A stretch of 64,000 nucleotides of DNA from Paulinella micropora (Eukaryota; Cercozoa; Imbricatea; Euglyphida; Paulinellidae), in assembly GCA_019918135.1 (NCBI GenBank), contig WBZZ01006555.1, positions 1-64,000 of the forward strand, in the 5' to 3' direction. Made by a program: the position numbers and the translations under genes. The notes beneath the pieces are model-generated. The model was not told the origin of the DNA. It searched no databases and saw nothing but the letters and a program-made list of their open reading frames with translations. Within the stretch, counting starts at the first letter, position 1. The number at the start of each line of letters is the position of its first letter. This document shows positions 51,781-61,376 of this stretch, in pieces.

Positions 51781-52760
51781 CCCCCACCCTCCGAACGACA
51801 CCATTTGGCGCTAAATGAACCGGTCGTTCCGGAGACTAGCAGAGAAACCGGACGTTTTCCCGCAGAGAGAAACGGTACGCCTTTTGTTTTACTCGCACGA
51901 AATGTTTTCGGCCTTCTTGCCCCCCCTCCCCCCTTCCCTGACGGTGGGGGAGTGACAGAACGGGACGACGAAAGTGAGAGGGGCGACGTAAGTGAGAGGG
52001 GCGACGAAAGTGAGAGGGGCGACGTAAATGAGAGGGGCGACGCAAGTGAGAGGGGAGGGGGGGGACGTCTTCCACACGGTGGCGTTTGGGCGTCTGTGTG
52101 GGATTTTCTTTCGCGCAAGTAGAATTGGGCGCTAAATGAACCGGCCGTTCCGGAGACTGGCAAAAAAACCGGACGTTTTCCCGCGAAGAGAACGCTACGC
52201 CTTTTTTTTACTCGCACGAAATGTTTCCGGCCCTCTTGCCTCCCCCTCCCCCCTTCTCTGACGGTGGGGGGGTGACAGAACGGGACGACGAAAGTGAGAG
52301 GGGCGACGTAAGTGAGAGGGGCGACGTAAATGAGAGGGGCGACGTAAATGAGAGGGGCGACGCAAGTGAGAGGGGCGACGCAAGTGAGAGGGGAGGGGGA
52401 GGGACGTCTTCCACACGGTGGCGTTGGGGCGTCTGTGTGGGATTTTCTTTTGCGCAAGTAGAATTTGGCGCTAAATTGGCGCCTACGGTTGTTTTTCCGG
52501 GAAGGCTAAGACGCACTGCCTTTTTCGACCATATCACACGCCCTACCCTCCGGACGGCACCATTTGGCGCTAAATTTAGCAGGGGCCGTTCCGGAAACTA
52601 GCAGAGAAACCGGACGTTTTCCCGCGGAGAGAAACGGTACGCCTTTTTTTTTACTCGCATGAAATGTTTTCGGCCCTCTTGCCTCCCCCTCTTCCCCTTC
52701 CCTGACGGTGGGGGAAGTGACAGAACGGGACGACGTAAGTGAGAGGGGCGACGTAGCTCG
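51781..52760. repeat. Three tandem C units in plus orientation
   Basis: C cores at about 51785-51950, 52120-52270 and 52450-52700, each followed by 18-bp units of GACGTAAGTGAGAGGGGC type (51965-52050, 52280-52390, 52725-52755). The units share GGCGCTAAAT variants of the palindrome rather than TTTGGCGCCAAA, so this array forms a separate subfamily from those at 28 and 31 kb. Confidence 0.75.
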
Positions 52761-54600
52761 GGGGGCTCAAAGAGCAAAGGGCAGAACTGAACACAAAACT
52801 AAGAAGATTCCACTTAGTTCATGCCGGGGCGCCCCCCCCCCGCATCCAAAGATTCTTTCTACCACCCTCCCCTGCCCCTTCCCTCTATCAGTTCTCAGTG
52901 CCAAGTGTACAACTTTGTCGAGCTTTAATTCAGCGTAATTTTTGTTTTGTACTTTCTGGGCGCGCCCTCCTCCCTCTTTCGCTCCTCCCCGTTCTCAGAT
53001 AAGAGGCAAAGACAAATCGTGTTTGTCCCTCCCCCTGCCTCTTTGCTCTCTCGTCCCATGTTCTTAGACAGGGTGACACTCTCTCCAGGGTGCCCCCCTC
53101 GCCCTCTCTTTTAAATTTTTCTTGTGCCTCCCCTCCCCCCTGAGCACAGGGATCTCAAAAAAGCAAGGGGGAGGGGGGAGGGAAAGGCGCAGAAGTTACA
53201 AAGCATTTTCTGCGCTCCCCTGCGCCTTCCTTGTCCCTCTTCTAGTTCTCAGTGCCGAGATTAAAATTTTGTCAGTGATTTTTTGTTATTAAATTTTTCT
53301 TGTACATTCTTAGCGCACCCCTTCCCTCCCCCATCCCCCTGCCCCTTCTTTCTTTTTCTCTTAGTTCTCAGTGGCAATGACAGCTCGTGTTTCCTTCAAG
53401 TTCTCTGTCTTAGTTTCCAGTGCCAAGATTAAAACTTTGTCAAGGATTTTTTATTATTTTTTTACATTTCTGCAAAAGGGCAGTTCTACCGGAAAGACCT
53501 GGAAGCACTGCCTTTTTCCGGTCGTATCATACACTCTTCCCTCCGTTTCCCCTCCCCTTTTTTCCGAGCAGGAAGATTTTCCTCTTTTTCTTTCTTTTTT
53601 TGCACAAGATTTGTCGCCAAATTCACGTATCTGTGCGCCTGGAATGATATGGCCGAAAAGCCTGGAAATGCTGCCTTTTCCTGTCGTATCACATGCACAG
53701 ACCACCAAGCCGCCTTCGCTAAAAGCGCCATCAAGAAAGTACCAAAAAGAAATGTACTTTAAAAAGTATCGACAGGGGAGAAGGGGGGGGGACGCCCGTC
53801 ATTGAGGGGGGGGGGCTTACTTGAGGCGTTTCATTTTTTTGGTAGCCTCTGCGCTCTCCACCTCCCCCTTGCCTTTCCCCTGTTCTTTGAGCCCCCCGGG
53901 CTCAGGGGGCTCAGGGAAGAAAGAGAAGAAAAGGAAAGGGGGGGGCGCCCCCCCCCATCTGTGGGCTCCTAAAAAAAGTGCACTTGTTTTTGCTCCCCCT
54001 TCAGCCCGCGCCTGCGGGCTGGGTTCTCAGTGCCAAGATTAAAACTTTGTCAAGGATTTTTTTATTATTTTTTTACATTCCTGCAAAAGGGCAGTTCTAC
54101 CGGAAAGACCTGGAAGCACTGCCTTTTCCCGGTCGTATCATACAGTCGTGCAAAACTTAGCGCCAAATGAACGGTCCGCTCAGGTCTCTTTCCGCGGGTT
54201 TTAGTGGTGGCTTTCCCGCGAAAAAAAGACGCGCACCAAAATTTTCTTTGGTTGCGCAAATGACAAGTCCTGCGCACTCCCTCCCCCTTTGGAGAGAGGA
54301 GGAAGCGGGGAGATAAGTGGGAGGGGGGGGGGGCGCCCGGCATTGGGGGGCTTAGTTGAGGCGTTTCATTTTTTTGGTAGTTTCTGCGCTCTCTCCCTCC
54401 CCCCCCCCTTGCCCTTTCCCTGTTCTTTGAGCCCCCCGGGCTCAGGGGGCTCAAAAGGGAGGAGAGGAAAAAAGTGAGGGGGGGGGCGCCCCCCCCACCT
54501 CCATCTGTAGGCTCCCAAAATTTTTTTACTTATTTTTGCTCCCCCCGCACAGGCCTCCAGGCCCGCGCCAGCGTGCTTAAGCCAAGGTTTTATTGAAGAA
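52761..54600. repeat. A, variant B, E cassettes up to the compact block
   Basis: E part (52760-52860), A1 (52890-52960), filler, A2 plus (53230-53320, 53400-53465), variant half-hairpin (53470-53530), B copy with an internal deletion (53645-53691), E plus (53815-54020), A2 plus (54020-54075), variant B (54085-54150), C-like segment (54150-54290), E plus (54340-54575) whose terminal hairpin is degraded. This is the last cassette before the compact block. Confidence 0.7.
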
Positions 54601-54616
54601 AACGTTTATTTGTTTC
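54578..54616 (-). terminator. Polyadenylation signals after the 1154-aa gene
   Basis: On the minus strand AATAAA occurs twice just after the stop: in AAACAAATAAACG and in TTCAATAAAACC. It marks the boundary between the compact block and the cassette mosaic. Confidence 0.55.
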
Positions 54617-57600
54617 TTACTTTTGAAGCGATTGAAGCAGGTCGGAAACTCTTGGACTTGGAACAGAACCTTCTAATCAGCTTCCAGGCTTTTAGTCGGG
54701 GGCCACTCTTACTAGTAGGGGACGCTTGCTGTTCCTGTCCTTTCGCGGAGGCGTCAGCTGTTACGTTGTAGGTGGGGGTGGGAGAGATAGAAAGACTACT
54801 CCAACTCGACTCCGGGAGTCCGGCGTACTGACTGCAATCCCCTTTTCCCACCTGACAGTCTGTGCATTGAATTCGTAAGAAACAATCCCACTCTTTCCTG
54901 CTCCGGTAAGAGGAAGACTGATTATAGCGCAACAAGGTTTGAAAGCTATTTTGGTCGCTCCCAAGAGTGTTGCTTTTGCTGATTTCTCGTAGATGGGTTT
55001 CTAGATCCCACACCGAGGGGGAATCGGGGGCGCCCATGGCGCTGTGCAATGTCTGGGCAGCGCTCTTGGGGTCAATAGATATTTCTTTTAGGTTTGGCGT
55101 GTCTGGGGTTTGGGGGGAAGGCTGCAGGTAGCTGTGCAGCAGTGTTTGCGTTTTTGCGCAGGCGAGTACGACAGCGGATGCCCCGGTGGCAGATACTAAC
55201 CCCATGTAGCTGACAGCCATGAAATAACCGGAGAGAGCAGCAGTAGTCTGGAAATATGAGGCGGCGGTGGTGCCGGCCTGGTTTATAAATGTCTTTAGCG
55301 TGGCTTCGTCCTGGATGATGGCAAAGCTGGGTTGATTCAGGACAGCCGCCCATTTCAGGGCCAGCAAGATGTCTTTGGGCGTGGTGGAGGCTGTTTGCAT
55401 AAGGCTGTAGCTTGTGACGACTAGATGGCGCACTTTGGCTTTGTCCAGCTGGAACCTGTACGCCCTGAATCCCTGCTTGTATCCACGCTTGCCCCCCCCT
55501 GCGTAGGAAGAGTGCAATTTTTTGTGCTCTTTCAGGATGTCATTGAAAAGGCTTTGGCTCGCCTCGGCCACCGTCCTGCGCGCGCTAGAGTGGAGGTTGG
55601 GCGCGCCCAGGGCTAGCCGCCAGTACCAGTTGGACATGAGCTCATCCAGTCCATGGTCTTGCAGCCATTGTCCGTACCTTTCTGGCACGCGCCCGTCCTC
55701 GTACCAGCTTAGGACCTGAGAACGCACCGCTCTGAGGACCTTTTCCCAGCTATAGACTGTGCTGTCACCTAGCAGCTCCTGCAAGGTCTGTTGGCGCAGC
55801 ACGCAGCGGAAAGCTACGTACAAGAGCCCGGCGAACGTGCCGCTGGGGTTGTTCTCTTGGCCCAGCACACTGCGTGCTGTGGCCCGAATGGCCTGCAAGA
55901 CGTCACTGAGAGTCGTTTTCGTGAGGTGCGAATCTCCCCTTAGCACCGCCACGTCCTGCTCAAAATACAGCAGGGCGCCTAGCCGCGCTTCCATTTCCGC
56001 CAGGCAGTGCAGAGCCACCTCTGAGCTGGTCAACGGCTTGGGCTCGGAGCTACCGGGCTTGACATTGATAACCCTGGCACGCCACCTTGGTTGGCTCCCT
56101 TCTCCGTATCCCAGCAGATCATTCCAGCTGGATGCGAAGAGATCCCTCTGGATGGAATTCTCGATACTGCTGGTTTTATATTTTCCCAGTTCAATACTAA
56201 AAGCTAAAGCGAAGCGATCTTGCCGCGTTCCCAAGGCTAGGGGTAGGTACGTGTAGTTCCAAAAGGGCGGCTCGGTGTCGCCGTGGTGGACGTTTTCGAG
56301 CAGATAGTTGAACATATCGGAGGGCACGTACTGGTTGTGCAGGGCCTGGGCAGAGAAACGGAAGGCTGCATCTAAGCGCTGGTGTTGCTGAATGCGCTTG
56401 CACTCGGCAGAAGCCCCCGCCAGACGCTTGAGCGTGTTGTTGCGCGTAGACTCCTGGTACAAGGGCGCGCTGGGGTTGGTGTTGGAGGGCGGGAGGGCGT
56501 GCTGTATCACGTCCTTGTGTTGCAACACAAAGTCCTCGACAGAGAGCGAGCCCTCGGCCGAGAGCAAGAATCGAGCAGCATCGTTGGGGGTCCTCTTTCT
56601 GTCGTCGTAGCTGTCGGTCTTGTACAGGTGTTCTAGCCGTTCCGCAACCGGGAAACCCCACACGTCGTTGGCATACATAAAAAGTGGAGCAAGGCTTTCG
56701 TCCGCGTTCCAGAACTGGTTTAAAAACTCGGGCGTGATGGTTCGTGGGTGCAGGGCAATAATTTGAGTCGCAAGCATCAGGTACGGGTCGACTTCTAAGA
56801 ACTCACTGTAAGACCTGGCCAGACCGTACAAATTCTCGACCTGTCTGACGGTATAGTCCCTGGCCAGCGCCTCGGGGTCAGACACGCTGAAGCGGGGGTA
56901 CACATAGGCCGGGCTTTGGTAAAGCCCAGAGCTGGCCAAGCTGCTGGCGAAGCCTTCTTCTAGAACCCTGTTGCAGGGTAGGCTCGTATCAGCAATCATG
57001 CCGACAGGCTGGCGGGGTATCTCTGCGATTAGGCGACGCTGATCTATCACCAAACCCAGCAGCTCGTTCCCTTGAGGTTTGGGATAGGTGTTGCCGTAGA
57101 GCTGCCTCTGGCGGGAATCGTAGCTCTCCTTTTCACCTGTGTGTTCTTTAAAGTGATCGGCCAGGATTTCTCTATTTTCCTTGGTGTACAGCCGCACCGA
57201 CAAGAGTTCCTCGAAAAAAAACTTAAAGATTGGCCCGGCTTCAATGATCTGCACCGTGTCAGCAAGCAGGTCTTGGTTTAAGAGCTGTTGTGCCAGCCGC
57301 CCGTACATCTCTTGCCAGCTCTGTATTTCGGGTTTCCACAAGCCACCCGAAGCCACGGAAAGACCGCGTAGCACTGCATTACGCGTGTCTCGAACGATAT
57401 CCACACTAGAGCGGAGATATCTCTTGAACGGTTGCTGGTAAATCGTAGAAAATGCATCTTGCTGTACATAATAAAGCCTGGCGACGTACACACCTGCTCC
57501 AAAATTCAGAACGCCCATAAAGACGTAGACGTACCATTTTAGCCCACACCGTCGCTGCTGCGGTTTTTCCGGCGTGACCAGCTCTAAGCGCGCTGGCGCC

Positions 57601-58070
57601 GGTGCCAGTGCCAAAGCTTTCTCTTCTTTGGGCTCTGTCTTTCTTGGCGGACCCAATGCTTGCGTAGTGGCCTCTGGCCCCGACCGTTGGGGTGGAGCTG
57701 GTACGGTGTAAAATTTTATACTGTTTGGAATATTAGTAAACAGCAAACGTAGTGCCCGCCTAGCCCATTCGCAAGCCTCAAGTTCATCTATGCTTGCTTG
57801 ATCGACTCGTGTGCCTGGAACGGGTATAGGCGGCGAATCGGCCAGGTGTCGCCATTCGCGCAACCACTTTTGTTGGATGTCTTTGTTCTTCTCGGCAAGA
57901 CAAAGTAATTGTACACTGAATCTGACACTGTAGGGTATGTATTTTTCTAACTCTTCCTCTGATTGGCTCCAAAATGGGACGCCTTTGTCAGTTCCTCCTT
58001 TTGTGTACATCAGGATTGGTGGTGACAGCATTTCTCGGGGTCTCTCTTTTTTGGTATACCCCGAGGTCAT
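54606..58070 (-). CDS. Large membrane protein, 1154 aa
   Basis: Start placed at ATG 58070; the frame is open further upstream to 58316, but that part translates a purine-rich repeat. A transmembrane helix lies at about 176-202 (WYVYVFMGVLNFGAGVYVA), after a proline/alanine-rich cytosolic-looking segment and a KPQQRRC basic edge. Another hydrophobic region is near 960-1000 (ALSGYFMAVSYMGLVSATGA). Most of the rest is a long helical, aromatic-rich soluble region, and the C-terminus is Ser-rich and basic. No enzyme motif seen. Its size, membrane anchor and place in the compact block suggest a structural or membrane-associated virion component; that is inference. Confidence 0.75.
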   Translation of the reverse strand: MTSGYTKKERPREMLSPPILMYTKGGTDKGVPFWSQSEEELEKYIPYSVRFSVQLLCLAEKNKDIQQKWLREWRHLADSPPIPVPGTRVDQASIDELEACEWARRALRLLFTNIPNSIKFYTVPAPPQRSGPEATTQALGPPRKTEPKEEKALALAPAPARLELVTPEKPQQRRCGLKWYVYVFMGVLNFGAGVYVARLYYVQQDAFSTIYQQPFKRYLRSSVDIVRDTRNAVLRGLSVASGGLWKPEIQSWQEMYGRLAQQLLNQDLLADTVQIIEAGPIFKFFFEELLSVRLYTKENREILADHFKEHTGEKESYDSRQRQLYGNTYPKPQGNELLGLVIDQRRLIAEIPRQPVGMIADTSLPCNRVLEEGFASSLASSGLYQSPAYVYPRFSVSDPEALARDYTVRQVENLYGLARSYSEFLEVDPYLMLATQIIALHPRTITPEFLNQFWNADESLAPLFMYANDVWGFPVAERLEHLYKTDSYDDRKRTPNDAARFLLSAEGSLSVEDFVLQHKDVIQHALPPSNTNPSAPLYQESTRNNTLKRLAGASAECKRIQQHQRLDAAFRFSAQALHNQYVPSDMFNYLLENVHHGDTEPPFWNYTYLPLALGTRQDRFALAFSIELGKYKTSSIENSIQRDLFASSWNDLLGYGEGSQPRWRARVINVKPGSSEPKPLTSSEVALHCLAEMEARLGALLYFEQDVAVLRGDSHLTKTTLSDVLQAIRATARSVLGQENNPSGTFAGLLYVAFRCVLRQQTLQELLGDSTVYSWEKVLRAVRSQVLSWYEDGRVPERYGQWLQDHGLDELMSNWYWRLALGAPNLHSSARRTVAEASQSLFNDILKEHKKLHSSYAGGGKRGYKQGFRAYRFQLDKAKVRHLVVTSYSLMQTASTTPKDILLALKWAAVLNQPSFAIIQDEATLKTFINQAGTTAASYFQTTAALSGYFMAVSYMGLVSATGASAVVLACAKTQTLLHSYLQPSPQTPDTPNLKEISIDPKSAAQTLHSAMGAPDSPSVWDLETHLREISKSNTLGSDQNSFQTLLRYNQSSSYRSRKEWDCFLRIQCTDCQVGKGDCSQYAGLPESSWSSLSISPTPTYNVTADASAKGQEQQASPTSKSGPRLKAWKLIRRFCSKSKSFRPASIASKVRNK

Positions 58071-58426
58071 TAAAATCTCCACGAGTAATAGATAAAAAAA
58101 CGGGGGGCCGGTCTGCTGCTGTTTACTTACAGTAAATAGGGGGAGACGTGAGGGGCAAGAGAGGGAGAGAGTGAAAGAGAAAGAGAGAGAGAGGGGGGGG
58201 GAGGGGCAGAGATTGAAGAGCTGCACACCTCCCTCCCCTTGTCGCTCCTCCCGCTTTTTTTCTTTTCTCTCCTCTGTGCCTCCTTTCGCGTAGCATACAC
58301 CGAAAATGAAAAACAAAATGTGTGATCCTAATAGAAAAACTTTATTGAAAGCTTTGGACCTAAAGGTTACTGGAAAGGTTGAACTATCTTGACAAGGTAC
58401 TGGTAAGTTTGCAACCTCCTGCCGTG
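58071..58426. other. Intergenic region of two minus-strand genes
   Basis: 58180-58270 is a polypurine/polypyrimidine tract (GAGA-rich) in the leader of the 1154-aa gene. AATAAA on the minus strand at 58341-58346 serves the 558-aa gene upstream. Nothing else is seen. Confidence 0.5.
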
Positions 58427-60103
58427 CTACCGGTTTGGTCTGGGAAATATGTAGGTGCTAACGTATTGCTTATCTACGTTAATACCCCCACAGCTCGTGC
58501 GCGCAGAGGACAAGAGAACAGAGTCAGCCAGCGCCAAGTGCAGCAGCGCGTGTGCATGGGCCGCAACCTGACCCCGCCATTTGCCTAGCAGAGCTTTCGG
58601 CACCACGACGGGGCGGGACTTGCGTTCTTGCTGCGTCGTCGTCAACTGTGCACGCATGCCAATAACAACTATATCCCGCCATAGACCGTTCTTTTTTTCA
58701 GTGGCCGGATCCGGATCGACGACCGTGGTGTATTGCTTCTTTTCTTTCATGGCTTGGTGTGCCTCTTTGCCCAGATAGTTATCCCATTCTTGCTCTTCGC
58801 TTCGAAACTCGCTGGGGCCGACGACGTCTGCGTACCATTTAGCAAGAGCTTGTTTGAGAAATTCTTTCTTGTGGCAAGCACCGACCTGTCCCTCCGGATC
58901 TGTCACTAGGCGATTGAGTATCTGATACAGATACACGCATTCTTCATAAACGACTCCAAACGGTTTGTACGGGTAGCGCAAAGGCTCGTGTGCGCCGGCA
59001 ATGATAGCTTTGACTATACTGCTGTTGCTTAGAAGCAGGCGCTCTAAAAAGGGAGTCCAGCCCTTTTCCAATGCCCACACGTCAAGTTTCATAAGTAGGG
59101 AGAACGCGTTGCACAATTCTGTTTGATGCTTAGGGGGGATGACGTCTACCAGCAAGGTGTGTACTACGGAAGCCAAGGGGCCATGGGCCTCCTTCCCCAG
59201 CCTTTCATAAGTGTTGCAGACAAGCAGCAAATAGTGCAACAGACCAAGGACTATTTCTGGTTGTATACTATCAGGGAACAGACCTTGAGGTACGGGATAG
59301 AAACAGGCCTTTTCGTTTTCGCTGTCAAGCTTACATGTGGCTCCCTTGTCAATTACCCAATCTCTTTCTAGCCCCAGAAAGACAAAAGGAGAGTTACCCG
59401 AGCGTTTTTCTGGCCTCTTAAAAATTGCGTAGGGTGATATGCCGGACCAAACGTAGTACTCTTGCTCCGCTGCCCCGCTTTGTCTTGGCAGGAGTGTGGC
59501 GATGCTGCTTATTTGCTTATACAATCCCCCGAGGACGGGCGCGAGAGGCTCGGTAGTTTCTCGCTCTTTGAGCCACCTGAGCAGGTGGATGTCTCCCCAG
59601 TGCTCTGACCCCTGCAAGATAAGCAACCGGCGCTTGTCCGTTTGTTTTGAGCCTATTATTTCTTTTAAGACACGTAAAGTGGTAGTCCGTGCCTTGTAAA
59701 ACACGTTTTGGTGATTGCCTAACACTTCGTGGTAGTGAGCATTTTCTACCAGGTGTACCAGCCTTCTTAAGTCTTGGCGTGTTTCTTCATCCAGTGTATG
59801 TTCACGGTCGGAGGAGGGAAACCATTGGAGACAAACGGTTTGGGGCACAGCAGAGGTTTTCCGCGAGCTTTCGGCGTCTTGCTGCACCTGGTGGAGGATC
59901 TTTTCTCGGGCTTTTACTACGGCTGGAGTAAGCTTGTAGGTGCGAATACCAAATACGGTCTTAGCATCCGCCTCGCTTACAAAGATCAAATGCCGCTGTG
60001 TTACATGAAGCCGTGCTTTTAGGGGCTTGGAGTTTTCCTTTAGTTCTGTCACTATCCTCCTTAACAGCAGTTTGAAATCGTCTCCAGCAGGACTGCCGGA
60101 CAT
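58427..60103 (-). CDS. Unknown 558-aa protein
   Basis: ATG 60103 (MSGSPAGDDFKLLLRR). Mixed alpha/beta composition without low complexity: an N-terminal helical region (1-80), a region with FGIRTYKLTPAVVKAREKI (about 51-69), a hydrophobic leucine-rich centre (IVLGLLHYLLLVCNTYERLG, about 290-310), and a C-terminal part with KSRPVVVPKALLGKWRGQ. No signal peptide or clear transmembrane helix, no catalytic motif that I recognise. The reading frame is clean over its full length, so it is a working gene. Divergent from the 289-aa gene, with a 311-bp spacer. Confidence 0.8.
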   Translation of the reverse strand: MSGSPAGDDFKLLLRRIVTELKENSKPLKARLHVTQRHLIFVSEADAKTVFGIRTYKLTPAVVKAREKILHQVQQDAESSRKTSAVPQTVCLQWFPSSDREHTLDEETRQDLRRLVHLVENAHYHEVLGNHQNVFYKARTTTLRVLKEIIGSKQTDKRRLLILQGSEHWGDIHLLRWLKERETTEPLAPVLGGLYKQISSIATLLPRQSGAAEQEYYVWSGISPYAIFKRPEKRSGNSPFVFLGLERDWVIDKGATCKLDSENEKACFYPVPQGLFPDSIQPEIVLGLLHYLLLVCNTYERLGKEAHGPLASVVHTLLVDVIPPKHQTELCNAFSLLMKLDVWALEKGWTPFLERLLLSNSSIVKAIIAGAHEPLRYPYKPFGVVYEECVYLYQILNRLVTDPEGQVGACHKKEFLKQALAKWYADVVGPSEFRSEEQEWDNYLGKEAHQAMKEKKQYTTVVDPDPATEKKNGLWRDIVVIGMRAQLTTTQQERKSRPVVVPKALLGKWRGQVAAHAHALLHLALADSVLLSSARTSCGGINVDKQYVSTYIFPRPNR

Positions 60104-60414
60104 TAACCCTCGCGAAACCCTTGCCTCTTATACAAGCTACAACTTAGAGAGAGGGAGGTGGGGGGGGGGTAGGAGGAGTGTGGGGGGGAGGGGGGGGGGA
60201 AAGTGCGGCGGCGCGGGGGAGGGGGACAAGGGGGACAAAGTGTACAAGGGAGCAACCCCTCTACTTCTCCCCCCCCCCTTCCCCCCCCCTCCTCAGGTTA
60301 GCGTACGTTCCCTTTTTTTGTGCTAAGAAAGAGAACCAAGGAGAGATAAAAAAATCTTGGTAGGGGACCAAAAAAACTGGCCCTCATTTGTTTTTTTTTC
60401 TGATTCCCTAGGCC
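60104..60414. promoter_or_regulatory. Divergent intergenic region
   Basis: Between two divergent starts (60103 and 60415). Contains a purine-rich G tract (60150-60240), then pyrimidine-rich and AT-rich DNA near the plus-strand start (TTTGTTTTTTTTTCTGATTCCCTAGGCC). No TATA box can be assigned with confidence. Confidence 0.4.
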
Positions 60415-61284
60415 ATGGATAGCAGACGGAGCTTGTTTGGAGAAGCGGGGCCGGAGGATGTGGAATGTGGAGAGGTTGTGATTACCTGCGTGGCGCAAAC
60501 CCAAGCGGACCCGGCGCGACAGGTCCCCGGCTCGGCCGTCACGTCCTACAGTGGTGACAAGGCGGTCCAGGTGCAGACGTGTGACGTAGTAATTGCGAAG
60601 CGTAGCGATCTGGAGAGAGCTGTCGGGGAGCTGCCACTGGTGACCAACGTGGCAACAAACTGGGATCGGGTGGACCCCCGCAAGCCTCTTGCGGCGGGCG
60701 CGGCCGAGGTGCTGTGGAGGTTTATGGGGGTGTGCGGGGAGGACGGGCTGCTGCAGGGCAAACAGGTGCGCGTGCAGACGCAGGGCGTGACTGACATGTA
60801 CTTGCCACACCTAAACTGCTCCCCCAAATCCGAGTGGGCGCACGAGGACATGCTTTTTTATGCCCGGCTGCCTTACCCCGAGGAGCTGCCCAATCGATGG
60901 TCACTGCCCGCCAAGGAAGGACACTCCCGAGTCCTGCTGGAGGCGCACTGCCTGGCGGCGGCCGCGAACGAGGACTACGCTGGCTTCGCGCGCGCTGGTT
61001 GTCAAAAGCAAGTGCAGGAGTGGGCCCGCCCGGCGCGTGGCCGGGCAGGGCTTACTCCCGGCGCCGTCGCCGCCGGTCAGCCGGCCAACGTGGCCGAGGC
61101 CCGAGCCAAGGCAGGCTCCGGCGATCGAGGGGCTGGGCCCGTGGGCCACCAGCTGTTTTTGCTGCTGCAGCGGAGCGTCATCGACTATGTCACGCACTCG
61201 GCGCGCCGGGAAGACAACGTCCAATACGTAGGACAGTGTGTGCGCCAGAGCTATTTCGGCGAAATGAGCCGAGTGTACATGTAA
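60415..61284 (+). CDS. Unknown 289-aa protein
   Basis: ATG 60415 (MDSRRSLFGEAGPEDVECGE). GC-rich codon use. The N-terminal half is beta-rich (VVITCVAQTQ, AVQVQTCDVVIAK); the centre has a proline-rich loop (LPYPEELPNRWSLPAKEG); the second half is alanine/glycine-rich and probably helical (AAGQPANVAEARAKAG) with a C-terminal aromatic patch. No domain recognised. Long reverse-strand frames here (60901-61290 and others) are GC-rich shadows. The gene converges on the AT-hook gene, with a hairpin between. Confidence 0.75.
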   Translation: MDSRRSLFGEAGPEDVECGEVVITCVAQTQADPARQVPGSAVTSYSGDKAVQVQTCDVVIAKRSDLERAVGELPLVTNVATNWDRVDPRKPLAAGAAEVLWRFMGVCGEDGLLQGKQVRVQTQGVTDMYLPHLNCSPKSEWAHEDMLFYARLPYPEELPNRWSLPAKEGHSRVLLEAHCLAAAANEDYAGFARAGCQKQVQEWARPARGRAGLTPGAVAAGQPANVAEARAKAGSGDRGAGPVGHQLFLLLQRSVIDYVTHSARREDNVQYVGQCVRQSYFGEMSRVYM

Positions 61285-61330
61285 AAACAAAAATTTTAAT
61301 TAAAAGGAAAAAAAGAGAGCCAACAAGACT

Positions 61331-61347
61331 CCCTGCGGAAGGCAGGG
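61331..61347. terminator. Bidirectional hairpin between convergent genes
   Basis: CCCTGC GGAAG GCAGGG: 6-bp perfect stem, 5-nt loop, midway between the stop of the 289-aa gene (61284) and that of the AT-hook gene (61377). Symmetric placement suits a terminator for both. Confidence 0.55.
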
Positions 61348-61376
61348 CGGCCGTCAGGGTCCGGGTTTTTATGTTC

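Noticed and set aside
51950..52400. Possible CRISPR array
   Set aside because: Units are 18 bp, directly abutting and without unique spacers: a minisatellite, not a CRISPR.
54606..58316. Longer 1236-codon version of the large membrane protein
   Set aside because: The extra 82 codons translate a purine-rich repeat and begin in leader DNA; ATG 58070 starts the ordinary composition.
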